A DNA stretch of 36,174 nucleotides from an uncultured Bacteroidales bacterium (GTDB taxonomy: Bacteria; Bacteroidota; Bacteroidia; Bacteroidales; Coprobacteraceae). The stretch spans positions 1-36,174 of the forward strand of contig CASFRL010000141.1 of assembly GCA_949297285.1 (NCBI GenBank), written 5' to 3'. The notes below the pieces were generated by a model. The model was not told where the DNA came from, searched no databases, and worked only from the letters and a program-made list of their open reading frames with translations. The translations under genes were made by a program, and so were the position numbers. Below, piece after piece: positions 17,005-25,122 of this stretch. Within the stretch, counting starts at the first letter, position 1; every line of letters starts with the position of its first letter.

Positions 17005-17012
17005 TACTTTTG
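17005..17012 (+). promoter_or_regulatory. -7 box for the AlkD-like gene
   Basis: TACTTTTG exactly matches TAnnTTTG. Its last bases are the TTG that would otherwise be read as the start codon; with transcription starting near 17019, the ATG at 17028 is the true start. Confidence 0.55.
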
Positions 17013-17027
17013 AAAAAATTTATTCCT

Positions 17028-17693
17028 ATGGAAGAGACTTTACGAGAGATAAAGAAACGGTTCAGAATGGCGATGAACGGGATCGTTTCGACAAGCATGC
17101 GGGAAAAAGGGATGGAATACCGCATCAACTTCGGACTTACCCTCCCGCTAATACGAGATATTGCCAAATCGTTTGCTCTCAATGCAGAAATCGCCGAGCA
17201 CCTTTGGAACGAACAGGTAAGAGAATCGAAAATATTGGCGACATGGCTATATCCGGCACAAGAGATGACTCCTGAAAAGATGCAACAATGGGCTGAAGAA
17301 ATTCCTTATACCGAAATTGCAGATATGTGCTGCATGAATCTATTTACCGAACTTCCGTTTGCGATGGAAAAGGCCTCAGAATGGATTGCATCAGAAAAGG
17401 ATATTCTTCGATACACCGGCTATCAACTCCTCAATCGGTTGATGATAAAAAAGATATATCCCGACGAAGAGACTACGGAGAAACTTATAGCATCCGTTTT
17501 GACCTACAACGGACAGCAAGTCGCTACACAAACGGCAGCTCTCAACTGCCTGAAGCGAATCATGCACAGCAATCCCCGGCAGGCAAAACATATAGCCGAT
17601 ACATTCAAAGCTATTGCAGAAAAAGAGGCCGATGACATACAAAAAAGATTTGCACAAGAGATTCTTTCCGAGTATGAATTTTGTAAGGATTAG
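17028..17693 (+). CDS. DNA alkylation repair protein (AlkD-like), 221 aa
   Basis: The protein resembles the HEAT-repeat DNA alkylation repair family (AlkC/AlkD superfamily, PF08713), whose best-known members are glycosylases removing N3- and N7-alkylated purines. It is almost wholly helical, with repeat-like helices and the family-like phrases RESKILATWLYPAQEM (about 66-81) and ILRYTGYQLLNRLM (about 126-139). The length fits the family (about 220-240). I could not place the AlkD catalytic Asp and aromatic pocket by eye, so the enzymatic activity is unproven and it could be a divergent, non-catalytic member. The ATG at 17028 was chosen because the alternative TTG at 17010 lies inside the promoter box. 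It is probably a single gene; fur has its own promoter 60 nt on. Confidence 0.82.
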   Translation: MEETLREIKKRFRMAMNGIVSTSMREKGMEYRINFGLTLPLIRDIAKSFALNAEIAEHLWNEQVRESKILATWLYPAQEMTPEKMQQWAEEIPYTEIADMCCMNLFTELPFAMEKASEWIASEKDILRYTGYQLLNRLMIKKIYPDEETTEKLIASVLTYNGQQVATQTAALNCLKRIMHSNPRQAKHIADTFKAIAEKEADDIQKRFAQEILSEYEFCKD

Positions 17694-17728
17694 GATGCTA
17701 CAAGAAAGATAAATGAACCAACGTTTCA

Positions 17729-17759
17729 TTGTGCTTGTTATAAAAATTAATTATCTTTG
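17729..17759 (+). promoter_or_regulatory. Promoter of the fur-purA pair
   Basis: TTG (17729-17731) and TATCTTTG (17752-17759) are separated by exactly 20 nt, a full match to the Bacteroidetes consensus. Start near 17766, leader about 17 nt. Confidence 0.75.
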
Positions 17760-17782
17760 CCCTGTTTCCTACAAAAAATATC

Positions 17783-18253
17783 ATGCCGGAAGATAAAACA
17801 AAAGAAATCGTAAGACAGAAACTTACTCAATATTTAGAAGCGAAAGGACACCGCAAAACGCCTGAACGCTATGCGATATTGGATAAAATATATTCGACGA
17901 ATGAGCATTTCGACGTAGATTCTTTATACGATATCATGTCACAAAGCGAGTATCGAGTAAGTCGGGCTACGATTTACAACACAGTAGATTTGCTTGTCGA
18001 TGCCGGTTTGATAAGGAAACACCAATTCGGCTATAATCCCGCCCAATACGAGAAATCATACAATATGGTGAGCCATCACCATCTGATTTGTACAAAATGC
18101 GGGAAAGTGCAAGAAGTAAAAGATCAGGAATTACTGAATGTATTGGAGAATAAAAAATTCGGTAAATTTACGACTTCTTACTATGCTCTCTATGTCTATG
18201 GGATTTGCAGCCGATGCAACCAGGCTGAACGAAAAAAAACGACTCGTAAATAA
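17783..18253 (+). CDS. Fur-family transcriptional repressor, 156 aa
   Basis: Fur proteins are metal-sensing dimeric DNA-binding repressors. Here the winged helix covers about 10-85 (GHRKTPERYAILDKIY..., recognition helix around VSRATIYNTVDLL). The dimerisation domain starts near the metal-binding SHHHLICTKCG. The structural zinc site is intact with two CxxC pairs (Cys103/106 and Cys142/145). By eye alignment with E. coli Fur the main sensing ligands remain (His42, Glu90, His98, His100). Several second-site positions differ: Ser97 for His87, His99 for Asp89, Tyr134 for His118 and Ile141 for His125. It may therefore sense iron, peroxide or zinc; sequence alone does not decide. It is followed 49 nt later by purA, with no terminator between, so the two are likely co-transcribed. 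Confidence 0.92.
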   Translation: MPEDKTKEIVRQKLTQYLEAKGHRKTPERYAILDKIYSTNEHFDVDSLYDIMSQSEYRVSRATIYNTVDLLVDAGLIRKHQFGYNPAQYEKSYNMVSHHHLICTKCGKVQEVKDQELLNVLENKKFGKFTTSYYALYVYGICSRCNQAERKKTTRK

Positions 18254-18302
18254 CCTTTACAAAGAAACAAGAAAGATTACACTAAAATAAGAAACATTAC
18301 GT

Positions 18303-19574
18303 ATGAAAGTAGATGTGCTATTAGGTTTACAATGGGGCGACGAAGGCAAAGGAAAAGTCGTCGATGTACTAACCCCTAAATATGACATTATCACTCGTTT
18401 TCAAGGGGGACCCAACGCCGGACATACACTGGAGTTCGATGGGCAAAAATATGTACTTCGCTCTATCCCTTCAGGTATTTTTCAAGGCGGAAAAATAAAT
18501 GTCATAGGAAATGGTGTCGTTCTCGATCCCGTGCTCTTTAAACAAGAAGCTGAAGCATTGGCTGCAAGCGGACATGATTTGACACAACGCCTGTATATCT
18601 CGAAAAAAGCACACCTCATACTGCCGACGCACCGCATATTGGACGCAGCATACGAAGCAGCTAAAGGTGATTCGAAAATCGGGACTACCGGTAAAGGTAT
18701 CGGCCCTACTTATACTGACAAGGTAAGCCGTAACGGATTACGGATCGGTGATTTATTGCATAACTTCGAGGAAAAGTACAAAAAGGCAAAAGCTCGTCAC
18801 GAGACGATTCTAAAATCGCTCAATTACCAATATGACATTACAGAGTTGGAAGCTCAATGGTTTGAAGCGCTGGAATACTTGAAACAATTTAAACTTATCG
18901 ATAGCGAGCATGTTATCAATAACTTCTTGAAAGAAGGGAAATCGGTACTTGCAGAGGGTGCTCAAGGAACCTTATTGGATGTCGATTTCGGATCATACCC
19001 ATTTGTGACCTCATCCAATACCATTTGCGCAGGGGCATGTACAGGTCTTGGAGTCGCTCCCAACAAAATCGGGAATGTCTACGGTATTTTCAAAGCCTAT
19101 TGTACACGTGTGGGAAGCGGACCTTTCCCAACAGAGCTACTCGATGAAGACGGCGAAAAGATGTGCAGCATCGGGCATGAATTCGGTGCCGTAACCGGAC
19201 GCAAACGCCGTTGCGGATGGATCGACTTGGTGGCGTTGAAATATGCAATCATGATCGATGGTGTCACGCACCTCATCATGATGAAAAGCGATGTACTCGA
19301 CACTTTCGAAACCATAAAGGCTTGTGTTGCCTACAAGATAAACGGTAAAGAGACCGAAGAATTTCCTTTTGAGATAAATGATTCTATCGAACCGGTATAT
19401 GTGGAACTCCCGGGATGGAAATGCGACATGACCAAAATGCAGAGTGAAGATGAATTTCCGGAAGAATTCAACGCTTATCTCTCGTTCTTGGAAGAAGAGC
19501 TGCAAGTCCCCATCAAAATTGTTTCTGTCGGACCCGATCGGGAACAGACAATCGTGAGATACACAGAAGAATAA
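18303..19574 (+). CDS. purA: Adenylosuccinate synthetase (PurA), 423 aa
   Basis: PurA joins IMP and aspartate using GTP to make adenylosuccinate, the first committed step from IMP to AMP, in the cytoplasm. The N-terminus carries the catalytic and GTP-binding loop QWGDEGKGKVVD (10-21) followed by GPNAGHT (36-42, catalytic His). Further hallmarks are GTTGKGIGPTYTDK (about 125-138), EGAQGTLLDVDFGSYPFVTSSN (about 219-240) and the switch region GRKRRCGWIDLVAL. Length is normal (about 420-430). It follows a Fur-family gene in the same direction and ends at a strong terminator. Confidence 0.97.
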   Translation: MKVDVLLGLQWGDEGKGKVVDVLTPKYDIITRFQGGPNAGHTLEFDGQKYVLRSIPSGIFQGGKINVIGNGVVLDPVLFKQEAEALAASGHDLTQRLYISKKAHLILPTHRILDAAYEAAKGDSKIGTTGKGIGPTYTDKVSRNGLRIGDLLHNFEEKYKKAKARHETILKSLNYQYDITELEAQWFEALEYLKQFKLIDSEHVINNFLKEGKSVLAEGAQGTLLDVDFGSYPFVTSSNTICAGACTGLGVAPNKIGNVYGIFKAYCTRVGSGPFPTELLDEDGEKMCSIGHEFGAVTGRKRRCGWIDLVALKYAIMIDGVTHLIMMKSDVLDTFETIKACVAYKINGKETEEFPFEINDSIEPVYVELPGWKCDMTKMQSEDEFPEEFNAYLSFLEEELQVPIKIVSVGPDREQTIVRYTEE

Positions 19575-19590
19575 AAAGTTACAATAAAGG

Positions 19591-19640
19591 ACATCCTCTT
19601 GTTCCACCTCGATTCAGGTAAAGACAAGAGGATGTTTTTT
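19591..19640 (+). terminator. Terminator of fur-purA
   Basis: ACATCCTCTTGT (19591-19602) pairs perfectly over 12 bp with 19624-19635, followed by six T. The 21-nt loop contains a minor inner ACCT/AGGT pairing. Confidence 0.9.
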
Positions 19641-19690
19641 CTTCAAATTAATGATTTTCCAGAAATAGAATCATATTTTATACAAAACCG

Positions 19691-21361
19691 TTACCTCAAC
19701 TTCATTACTTTTTTTACATCTTTGCCATATCGTACGATAAATATTCCGTAACCGGGAATATCATCCTCTCTAAAAGACATAGACGGTACAGAATAAACCA
19801 ACTTACCATTTATATCATAAACACGAGTTATACCCTCCCCTACACTATCGGGATAATTGACAGGTGCAATTCCGGAAACGGAACTTTCAATGGTATATTC
19901 ACCTTTAAGTTTTTTCAATATATATCCGCTCACCTTTCCCGGTGTATAACGGATTTCTTTCCATTCGGTTTTTCCGGTTTCAAGGAATGCCGAATAGATA
20001 CGGTATGTCCCGTCCGGTAAATCACTCGGCAAATTTGCATACAACCTAAAAATAGCGACTTTCCCCGGTAAAATTCCGGATGAAGAATAATCTTGAGACT
20101 GTAATTCCCTTAAATATCCTTCACCCTCGATCAAAACAGCAAATCTCCCATAAATAGTTTTGTTCGATTCGTTATAAGCGATAGGAGAAATATCGGAGGT
20201 AATACGATCACCATTGATATTGAACTTAATATCGCTTGAATTGGACAGTTCACAATAATACGGAATATTTTCATCTGACGGTTTTGCTATACCGACAATC
20301 ATATATTGTCCTACGCTATAACTGGTTCCGGGAACCGGATTAAGCAAGCGTATGTCATACATACCGTCATAATCGCCTCCCCAGCCCCAATTGACGTGTA
20401 CCATACCGGTTGCATCATATCCGTCGATCACAAATGCATGCGATGCATATGCTTCTGTCAATCCGGAATATAGTATCGGTCGCTTCGAATTCAGTTCGCG
20501 TAAAACCAAGTCCATCCATTCATCCTCTCCATAAAATCTACTCCATCGCATCTGAACATTCTCACTATATCCGAAATATTTATAAAAAGCCGTACATGCG
20601 TTTACCAGATCAGCGCCGCTACCGCTCGGCGAATAATCCATATTGACAGCGACTCCGCAATGATAAGTCAACGTAGCAATAATATCTTTTTGGCTATCGG
20701 TATAATTATAATCATAGCTGTCGAGCATCTGGTCCCACTTATAATAAGTGTTGCCGAAATCTGCACTCAATACCTGCCCTACGTTATCATCGCGAATCCA
20801 AGTATATTCATTCGTACCGATCCCCTTTTCAGGCCATTTGTGATAATACATAATTTGCGACATAGCTGTCACGACACATCCTGCCGGCAGATCTTCCGAG
20901 GTAGAGGAAAGCGGACATTTGGCATTAAAAGGATACCTTTGAGTCCAAGTAGTACTCATTAGTTGCGGTACAGCTTTGGCGTATTGCTTCTCTTGAATAA
21001 TCTTTTTTGTATCTGCTTTACCGACTGCATTATTTTCCAACGAACGGTCAATGCACTTTAACCACCAGTCGAAATTTTCCGGTTTTTTTTCTCGAAACGA
21101 AGTAAAGGAATAACCCAAAACCGCATCATGAGCTTCATCGTTGGCAATAATGGCAAATCCACTGCCATCGGCGTAACCCATAACCGTAAGAGCTTTCATC
21201 GTTTTCAAAGGAACGATATCCGATACATTTTTCATTTTTGATACAGAAAGGCCAAGTACAGACGCGGCAACTGCCTTTTTTTGTGATAAAGTACGTTCTG
21301 CCGGAAACATACTACTGATACTAAACGAAAGCAGCAGAATAATCGTAAATAGTTTTTTCAT
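19691..21361 (-). CDS. C10-family cysteine protease (streptopain-like) with T9SS sorting domain, 556 aa
   Basis: C10 peptidases are secreted papain-fold proteases made as inactive precursors, with SpeB as the model. After a signal peptide (MKKLFTIILLLSFSISS...) comes a propeptide (about 22-130) ending in KQYAKAVPQLMSTTWTQRYPFN. The mature enzyme shows the nucleophile Cys162 in AGCVVTAMSQIMYYHKWP, the catalytic His308 in ASHAFVIDGYD, and HVNWGWGG (322-329), which helps form the active site. A beta-sandwich region (about 370-495) precedes a C-terminal domain that looks like a type-A T9SS signal: VYDINGKLVYS (514-524) and GYGIFIVRYGKDVKKVMKLR (537-556). Secretion through the T9SS to the cell surface is inferred; porD in this window supports it. 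The promoter carries a long palindrome. Convergent with purA. Confidence 0.93.
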   Translation of the reverse strand: MKKLFTIILLLSFSISSMFPAERTLSQKKAVAASVLGLSVSKMKNVSDIVPLKTMKALTVMGYADGSGFAIIANDEAHDAVLGYSFTSFREKKPENFDWWLKCIDRSLENNAVGKADTKKIIQEKQYAKAVPQLMSTTWTQRYPFNAKCPLSSTSEDLPAGCVVTAMSQIMYYHKWPEKGIGTNEYTWIRDDNVGQVLSADFGNTYYKWDQMLDSYDYNYTDSQKDIIATLTYHCGVAVNMDYSPSGSGADLVNACTAFYKYFGYSENVQMRWSRFYGEDEWMDLVLRELNSKRPILYSGLTEAYASHAFVIDGYDATGMVHVNWGWGGDYDGMYDIRLLNPVPGTSYSVGQYMIVGIAKPSDENIPYYCELSNSSDIKFNINGDRITSDISPIAYNESNKTIYGRFAVLIEGEGYLRELQSQDYSSSGILPGKVAIFRLYANLPSDLPDGTYRIYSAFLETGKTEWKEIRYTPGKVSGYILKKLKGEYTIESSVSGIAPVNYPDSVGEGITRVYDINGKLVYSVPSMSFREDDIPGYGIFIVRYGKDVKKVMKLR

Positions 21362-21429
21362 ATATTACTTTTTTAGATATAGAAAATTTGGCTTTTCAAG
21401 AAATCGGTTTTCTCACATCCCTATTATTA

Positions 21430-21454
21430 CAAATTTACAGAATATTCTGTAAAT
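21430..21454 (-). promoter_or_regulatory. Promoter box with 22-bp palindromic operator for the C10 protease
   Basis: On the minus strand TAAATTTG (21430-21437) matches TAnnTTTG and would start transcription near 21423, about 62 nt before the ATG. Overlapping it is a perfect 22-bp palindrome at 21433-21454 (half site ATTTACAGAAT). A dimeric regulator bound here would cover the -7 box and block RNA polymerase. No canonical -33 is seen; a TTG lies 23 nt upstream (21461-21463). Confidence 0.6.
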
Positions 21455-21521
21455 AAAAAACAATTCTCAATCATATAAACAAGAAATATGAAAACTATTC
21501 TTATCGAAAGTTATAGATCTA

Positions 21522-23405
21522 CTACTGGGCGATCTCACTTAGTTCGAGCCACCGCATAGTTTTGGTATCGATTTCGTTGATAAGGTCTCCGATTCTATTC
21601 GATTTCTCTATCAGTTCATCGCTGGAGAGAGTACCGGAGCTCAATTCAGATTCGAGTTTTGCCTTTTCCTCTTCCAATTGGGGAATTAAAAGTTCCAGTT
21701 CTTCAAACTCCCGTTTTTCTTTAAACGACAGGCGACGCTTGCGGGGACTTTTTTCCTGTACCGGAGTTATTTTCGGTTTTATTTCTTTATTTGGTTTAGA
21801 GAGTTCCTGCTGGCATTTTTCTTCGATCATTTTCTTCCATTCGCGATAATCGCTATAATTACCCGGAAAATCTTTCAGTTCGGCATTCCCCTTAAAGACC
21901 AACAAATGATCCACAACCTTATCCATAAAATAACGGTCGTGAGAAACAACGATAACGCAACCCTTAAAAGTTCTGAGATACTCTTCCAGAATATTTAACG
22001 TAACAATATCCAGATCATTTGTCGGCTCATCCAAGACCAAAAAATTGGGATTTTTGATCAAGACCGTGCAAAGGTAAAGTCGCCTCTTCTCTCCTCCGCT
22101 CAATTTGTAAATATAGTTGTATTGGGTTTCAGGGGTAAACAAGAAATATTGGAGAAACTGGGATGCCGACAAACGCCGTCCGTCACCCAACGAGACCTCT
22201 TCTGCGATATTGCGTACGGCATCGATCACTCTCATTTGTTCATCAAACAACAAACCATCCTGGCTGTAATATCCAAAACGGACAGTTTCCCCGATCTCTA
22301 TCTCCCCGCTATCGGGTTGCTGTTGTCCCATCAATATTTTAATGAAAGTTGACTTTCCGGTACCATTGTTCCCGACAATTCCCATTTTCTCGTAACGGGC
22401 AAAAACGTAATTGAAATCGTCCAAGATTTTTTTATCACCAAACCGTTTTGAAAGATGTTTTGCTTCGAAAATTTTCGACCCGATATACGAAGATTTTACA
22501 TCCAGTCTCACATTCCCGACTTCACGCTCCTGCTTGGCTTTCTTTTCCAACTCATAAAAAGCATCTATACGATACTTTGCCTTAGAACCACGGGCCTGAG
22601 GCTGACGGCGCATCCATTCGAGTTCGGTGCGCAACAAATTATTCGCCCGGGCAATTTCGGCATTTTGTGCATCGATACGCTCTTGTCTTTTTTCCAAATA
22701 ATAGCCATAATTTCCTTTGTAAGAATAGAGCGATTTTTTATCGATCTCCAAAATCGTATTGCAAACCCGATCTAAGAAATAACGGTCGTGAGTAACCATC
22801 AGCAACGTTATATTATTGTGTCTCAAATATTCTTCGAGCCATTCTATCATTTCAAGATCAAGGTGGTTGGTCGGTTCGTCGAGAATCAACAATTGAGGTT
22901 CCGAGATAAGGACATTTGCCAAAGCCACCCGTTTGAGTTGTCCACCCGACAAATGCTCTATCTTCTGATCAAAATCATTAATTTTCAGTTGTGAAAGAAT
23001 TTGTTTTGCCCGTTGCTCATAATCCCAGGCTTTCAAATGATCCATCTGTTCGATCAATTGCTCGATACGACTCGAATCGCCCGATAGAGAAGCCTCTTCG
23101 TAGGCAGAGATGACATCTGCAATTTTATTATCGCTGTGAAAACAAGCTTCAAGGACAGATATTTCCGATGGATAATGAGGGTCTTGCGGTAGATATCCGA
23201 CTCGCAAATCTCTACGATAAACGACATTTCCGGAATCATAATCTTCTTTTCCGGTAAGAATATTTAATAACGTGGTTTTTCCCGTTCCGTTTTTGGCAAT
23301 CAGCCCGATACGGTCTCCTTCAAAAATACCGAAAGTGAGATCTTCAAACAACACCAAATCACCGAATGATTTGGTCAAACCTTCTACCTGTAAAAAACTA
23401 ACCAT
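21522..23405 (-). CDS. uup: ABC-F ATPase, Uup-type, 627 aa
   Basis: ABC-F proteins have two fused ATPase domains and no membrane part; they act on ribosomes, and E. coli Uup also affects transposon excision. Domain 1 has Walker A KNGTGKT (38-44), signature LSGGQ (153-157) and LLILDEPTNHLD. The inter-domain linker around 225-300 carries the TELEWMRRQPQARGSKAKYR motif. Domain 2 has Walker A GNNGTGKS (346-353), signature LSGGEKRR and VLDEPTNDLD. A charged C-terminal coiled coil (about 555-627), ending MRWLELSEIAQ, is the feature that points to Uup rather than EttA or YbiT. Length agrees with E. coli Uup (635). The start ATG follows a near-match -7 box. No antibiotic-resistance role is suggested by the context. 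Confidence 0.9.
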   Translation of the reverse strand: MVSFLQVEGLTKSFGDLVLFEDLTFGIFEGDRIGLIAKNGTGKTTLLNILTGKEDYDSGNVVYRRDLRVGYLPQDPHYPSEISVLEACFHSDNKIADVISAYEEASLSGDSSRIEQLIEQMDHLKAWDYEQRAKQILSQLKINDFDQKIEHLSGGQLKRVALANVLISEPQLLILDEPTNHLDLEMIEWLEEYLRHNNITLLMVTHDRYFLDRVCNTILEIDKKSLYSYKGNYGYYLEKRQERIDAQNAEIARANNLLRTELEWMRRQPQARGSKAKYRIDAFYELEKKAKQEREVGNVRLDVKSSYIGSKIFEAKHLSKRFGDKKILDDFNYVFARYEKMGIVGNNGTGKSTFIKILMGQQQPDSGEIEIGETVRFGYYSQDGLLFDEQMRVIDAVRNIAEEVSLGDGRRLSASQFLQYFLFTPETQYNYIYKLSGGEKRRLYLCTVLIKNPNFLVLDEPTNDLDIVTLNILEEYLRTFKGCVIVVSHDRYFMDKVVDHLLVFKGNAELKDFPGNYSDYREWKKMIEEKCQQELSKPNKEIKPKITPVQEKSPRKRRLSFKEKREFEELELLIPQLEEEKAKLESELSSGTLSSDELIEKSNRIGDLINEIDTKTMRWLELSEIAQ

Positions 23406-23429
23406 CTTTTCTGTCTAACTTTTAGAGGA

Positions 23430-23437
23430 TAAAGATA
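23430..23437 (-). promoter_or_regulatory. Possible -7 box for the Uup gene
   Basis: The minus strand reads TATCTTTA, one base off TAnnTTTG, giving a start near 23423 and a leader of about 18 nt. No -33 element is evident. Confidence 0.35.
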
Positions 23438-23566
23438 CACATAATTCGGTATATCCTAAGACTCATCTAAAGTTATATTCTATATAAAACTCGACCAATA
23501 ACTCTTTTAATCTATAATATAGGTAAAAAAATTAGGACAGAACAAAACAAATTTAGCAAAATCTTT

Positions 23567-23574
23567 TACTTTTG
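23567..23574 (+). promoter_or_regulatory. -7 box for the NtrC-type regulator gene
   Basis: TACTTTTG exactly matches TAnnTTTG, with start near 23581 and a leader of about 20 nt. The regulator is therefore probably made by the housekeeping sigma factor; no GG-N10-GC sigma-54 site was noticed upstream. Confidence 0.55.
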
Positions 23575-23600
23575 TAACGGACTACTTACTGGATATTTTC

Positions 23601-24950
23601 ATGGATAAAAGGAAAGTACTGATAATCGAAGACGATACGACATTTGCCTTAATGCTGAAAACATGGCTTTCACGCAAAGGTTTTGAAGTAACTCATTCGG
23701 GAAATGTTACCGATGCACAGAAACATCTGTCGAAAGAGTCTTTCGATCTAATATTGTCAGATCTCAGATTGCCGGATCAGGAGGGTATAACATTATTGCC
23801 ATGGATGAAGAAGCAACTCCTCCCCGTCCCGCCTTTTATCATCATGACAAGTTATGCCGATATACAATCGGCCGTATCGGCAATAAAGTCAGGGGCATCA
23901 GATTATATTGCCAAACCTTTTAATCCTGAAGCACTCTTGATTAAAATAAACGAATTACTGCAGCCCAATAGAGAATCTCTTCCCAACTCTGAAAGCGAAT
24001 CTTTTATTAAAAAACCCGATACTACTCGCTTTATAGAAGGGAAAAGCGAACAAGCACAACAATTGCATGAATACATCCGTTTGGTAGCCCCCACAGATAT
24101 GTCTGTTCTGATAAACGGAGCCAGTGGCACCGGAAAAGAGCATATCGCTCAAGAAATACACCAACTCAGCAAACGCAAGGACAAACCGTTTATTGCCATC
24201 GACTGCGGTGCAATACCTCGGGAATTGGCGGCATCAGAATTTTTCGGACACATCAAAGGTTCTTTTACCGGAGCTCTGGCCGATAAAACCGGTGCATTTG
24301 TCGCAGCACAAGGAGGTACTCTGTTTCTGGATGAAATCGGTAATCTTAGTTACGAAGTGCAAGTGCAACTGTTGCGGGCATTGCAAGAAAGAAAAATTAA
24401 ACCGATAGGCAGCAATCAAGAAATTGCCGTCGATATACGATTAGTTACGGCAACTAACGAGAATTTAGAAGATGCTATTGCCAAAGGAAGTTTCAGAGAA
24501 GACCTATACCACCGGATCAATGAGTTTACGTTACGTATTCCGACATTGAAAGAACGTCAAGACGATATACTTCTGTTTGCCGACCTATTTTTAGACCAGG
24601 CAAACCAAGAATTGGGGAAACAGGTCATCGGATTTACACCCGAATGCTCGGCGCTCTTTTTACAATATAACTGGCCGGGAAACTTACGGCAAATGAAAAA
24701 TGTAATAAAACGTGCGGCTTTATTGGCTCAAAATGATTATATATCTTTGACTGAACTTCCTCCGGAATTATCGGAACAGGTGGTAGAGTCATCACCTGCA
24801 ACAATGCCTTTACGAAACGAAACAACGGAAAAAATTTTAATAAAAGAGGCTCTTGAAAAAACCGGAAACAACAAATCTAAAGCTGCCCGACTACTTCAGA
24901 TAGACCGAAAAACGCTATATAACAAATTAAAATTATATGGACTTGAATAG
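23601..24950 (+). CDS. NtrC-family sigma-54 response regulator, 449 aa
   Basis: This activator would switch on sigma-54 promoters when phosphorylated. The receiver domain (1-115) has the acidic pocket Glu10/Asp11/Asp12, the phosphate-accepting Asp54 in ILSDLRLPD, Thr83 and Lys105. The AAA+ domain (about 140-375) has Walker A GASGTGKE (173-180), the sigma-54 contact loop KGSFTGA (219-225, the usual GAFTGA with Ser for the first Ala) and Walker B TLFLDEIG (240-247). The C-terminal Fis-type helix-turn-helix (about 410-449, NNKSKAARLLQIDRKTLYNKLK) binds enhancer DNA. No histidine kinase lies next to it: the upstream neighbour is the oppositely oriented uup, and the downstream stretch is non-coding. 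The partner kinase must be elsewhere. Confidence 0.95.
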   Translation: MDKRKVLIIEDDTTFALMLKTWLSRKGFEVTHSGNVTDAQKHLSKESFDLILSDLRLPDQEGITLLPWMKKQLLPVPPFIIMTSYADIQSAVSAIKSGASDYIAKPFNPEALLIKINELLQPNRESLPNSESESFIKKPDTTRFIEGKSEQAQQLHEYIRLVAPTDMSVLINGASGTGKEHIAQEIHQLSKRKDKPFIAIDCGAIPRELAASEFFGHIKGSFTGALADKTGAFVAAQGGTLFLDEIGNLSYEVQVQLLRALQERKIKPIGSNQEIAVDIRLVTATNENLEDAIAKGSFREDLYHRINEFTLRIPTLKERQDDILLFADLFLDQANQELGKQVIGFTPECSALFLQYNWPGNLRQMKNVIKRAALLAQNDYISLTELPPELSEQVVESSPATMPLRNETTEKILIKEALEKTGNNKSKAARLLQIDRKTLYNKLKLYGLE

Positions 24951-25108
24951 ATAAAAATCTGTCGATTTATAACTTTTTTTCGGCCATAAATAGTGTATCA
25001 CAGACACTTATCTGTCATTTTATTATGAATTTAACATATATTACACATAAATCGGCTATTCCGACAAAACTTTTCTCGCTTTCGAGAAAAAAGTTTAAAG
25101 AAAAAGCC

Positions 25109-25116
25109 TATCTTTG
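25109..25116 (+). promoter_or_regulatory. -7 box of a candidate non-coding RNA
   Basis: TATCTTTG followed by C matches the best form of the Bacteroidetes -7 box. It sits after an imperfect hairpin (25067-25078 with 25083-25096, AAACTTTTCTCG and CGAG...GTTT). No protein-coding gene follows on this strand before the terminator at 25340-25393. A canonical -33 is not seen. Confidence 0.5.
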
Positions 25117-25122
25117 CAAAGA

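Noticed and set aside
23054..23239. Short frames antisense to uup, dnaN, recN and other large genes
   Set aside because: They lie wholly inside well-supported genes, lack start signals and have residue composition typical of non-coding frames.
21522..23405. Antibiotic-resistance ABC-F protein
   Set aside because: The C-terminal coiled coil and length fit the housekeeping Uup type, and no resistance-related neighbours are present.
24964..24987. Similarity of TATAACTTTTTTTCGGCCAT to TATAACTTTTCGGCCAT before the gene at 32115
   Set aside because: Shared A+T-rich word of under 20 bases; no gene starts at the first copy. Most likely chance.
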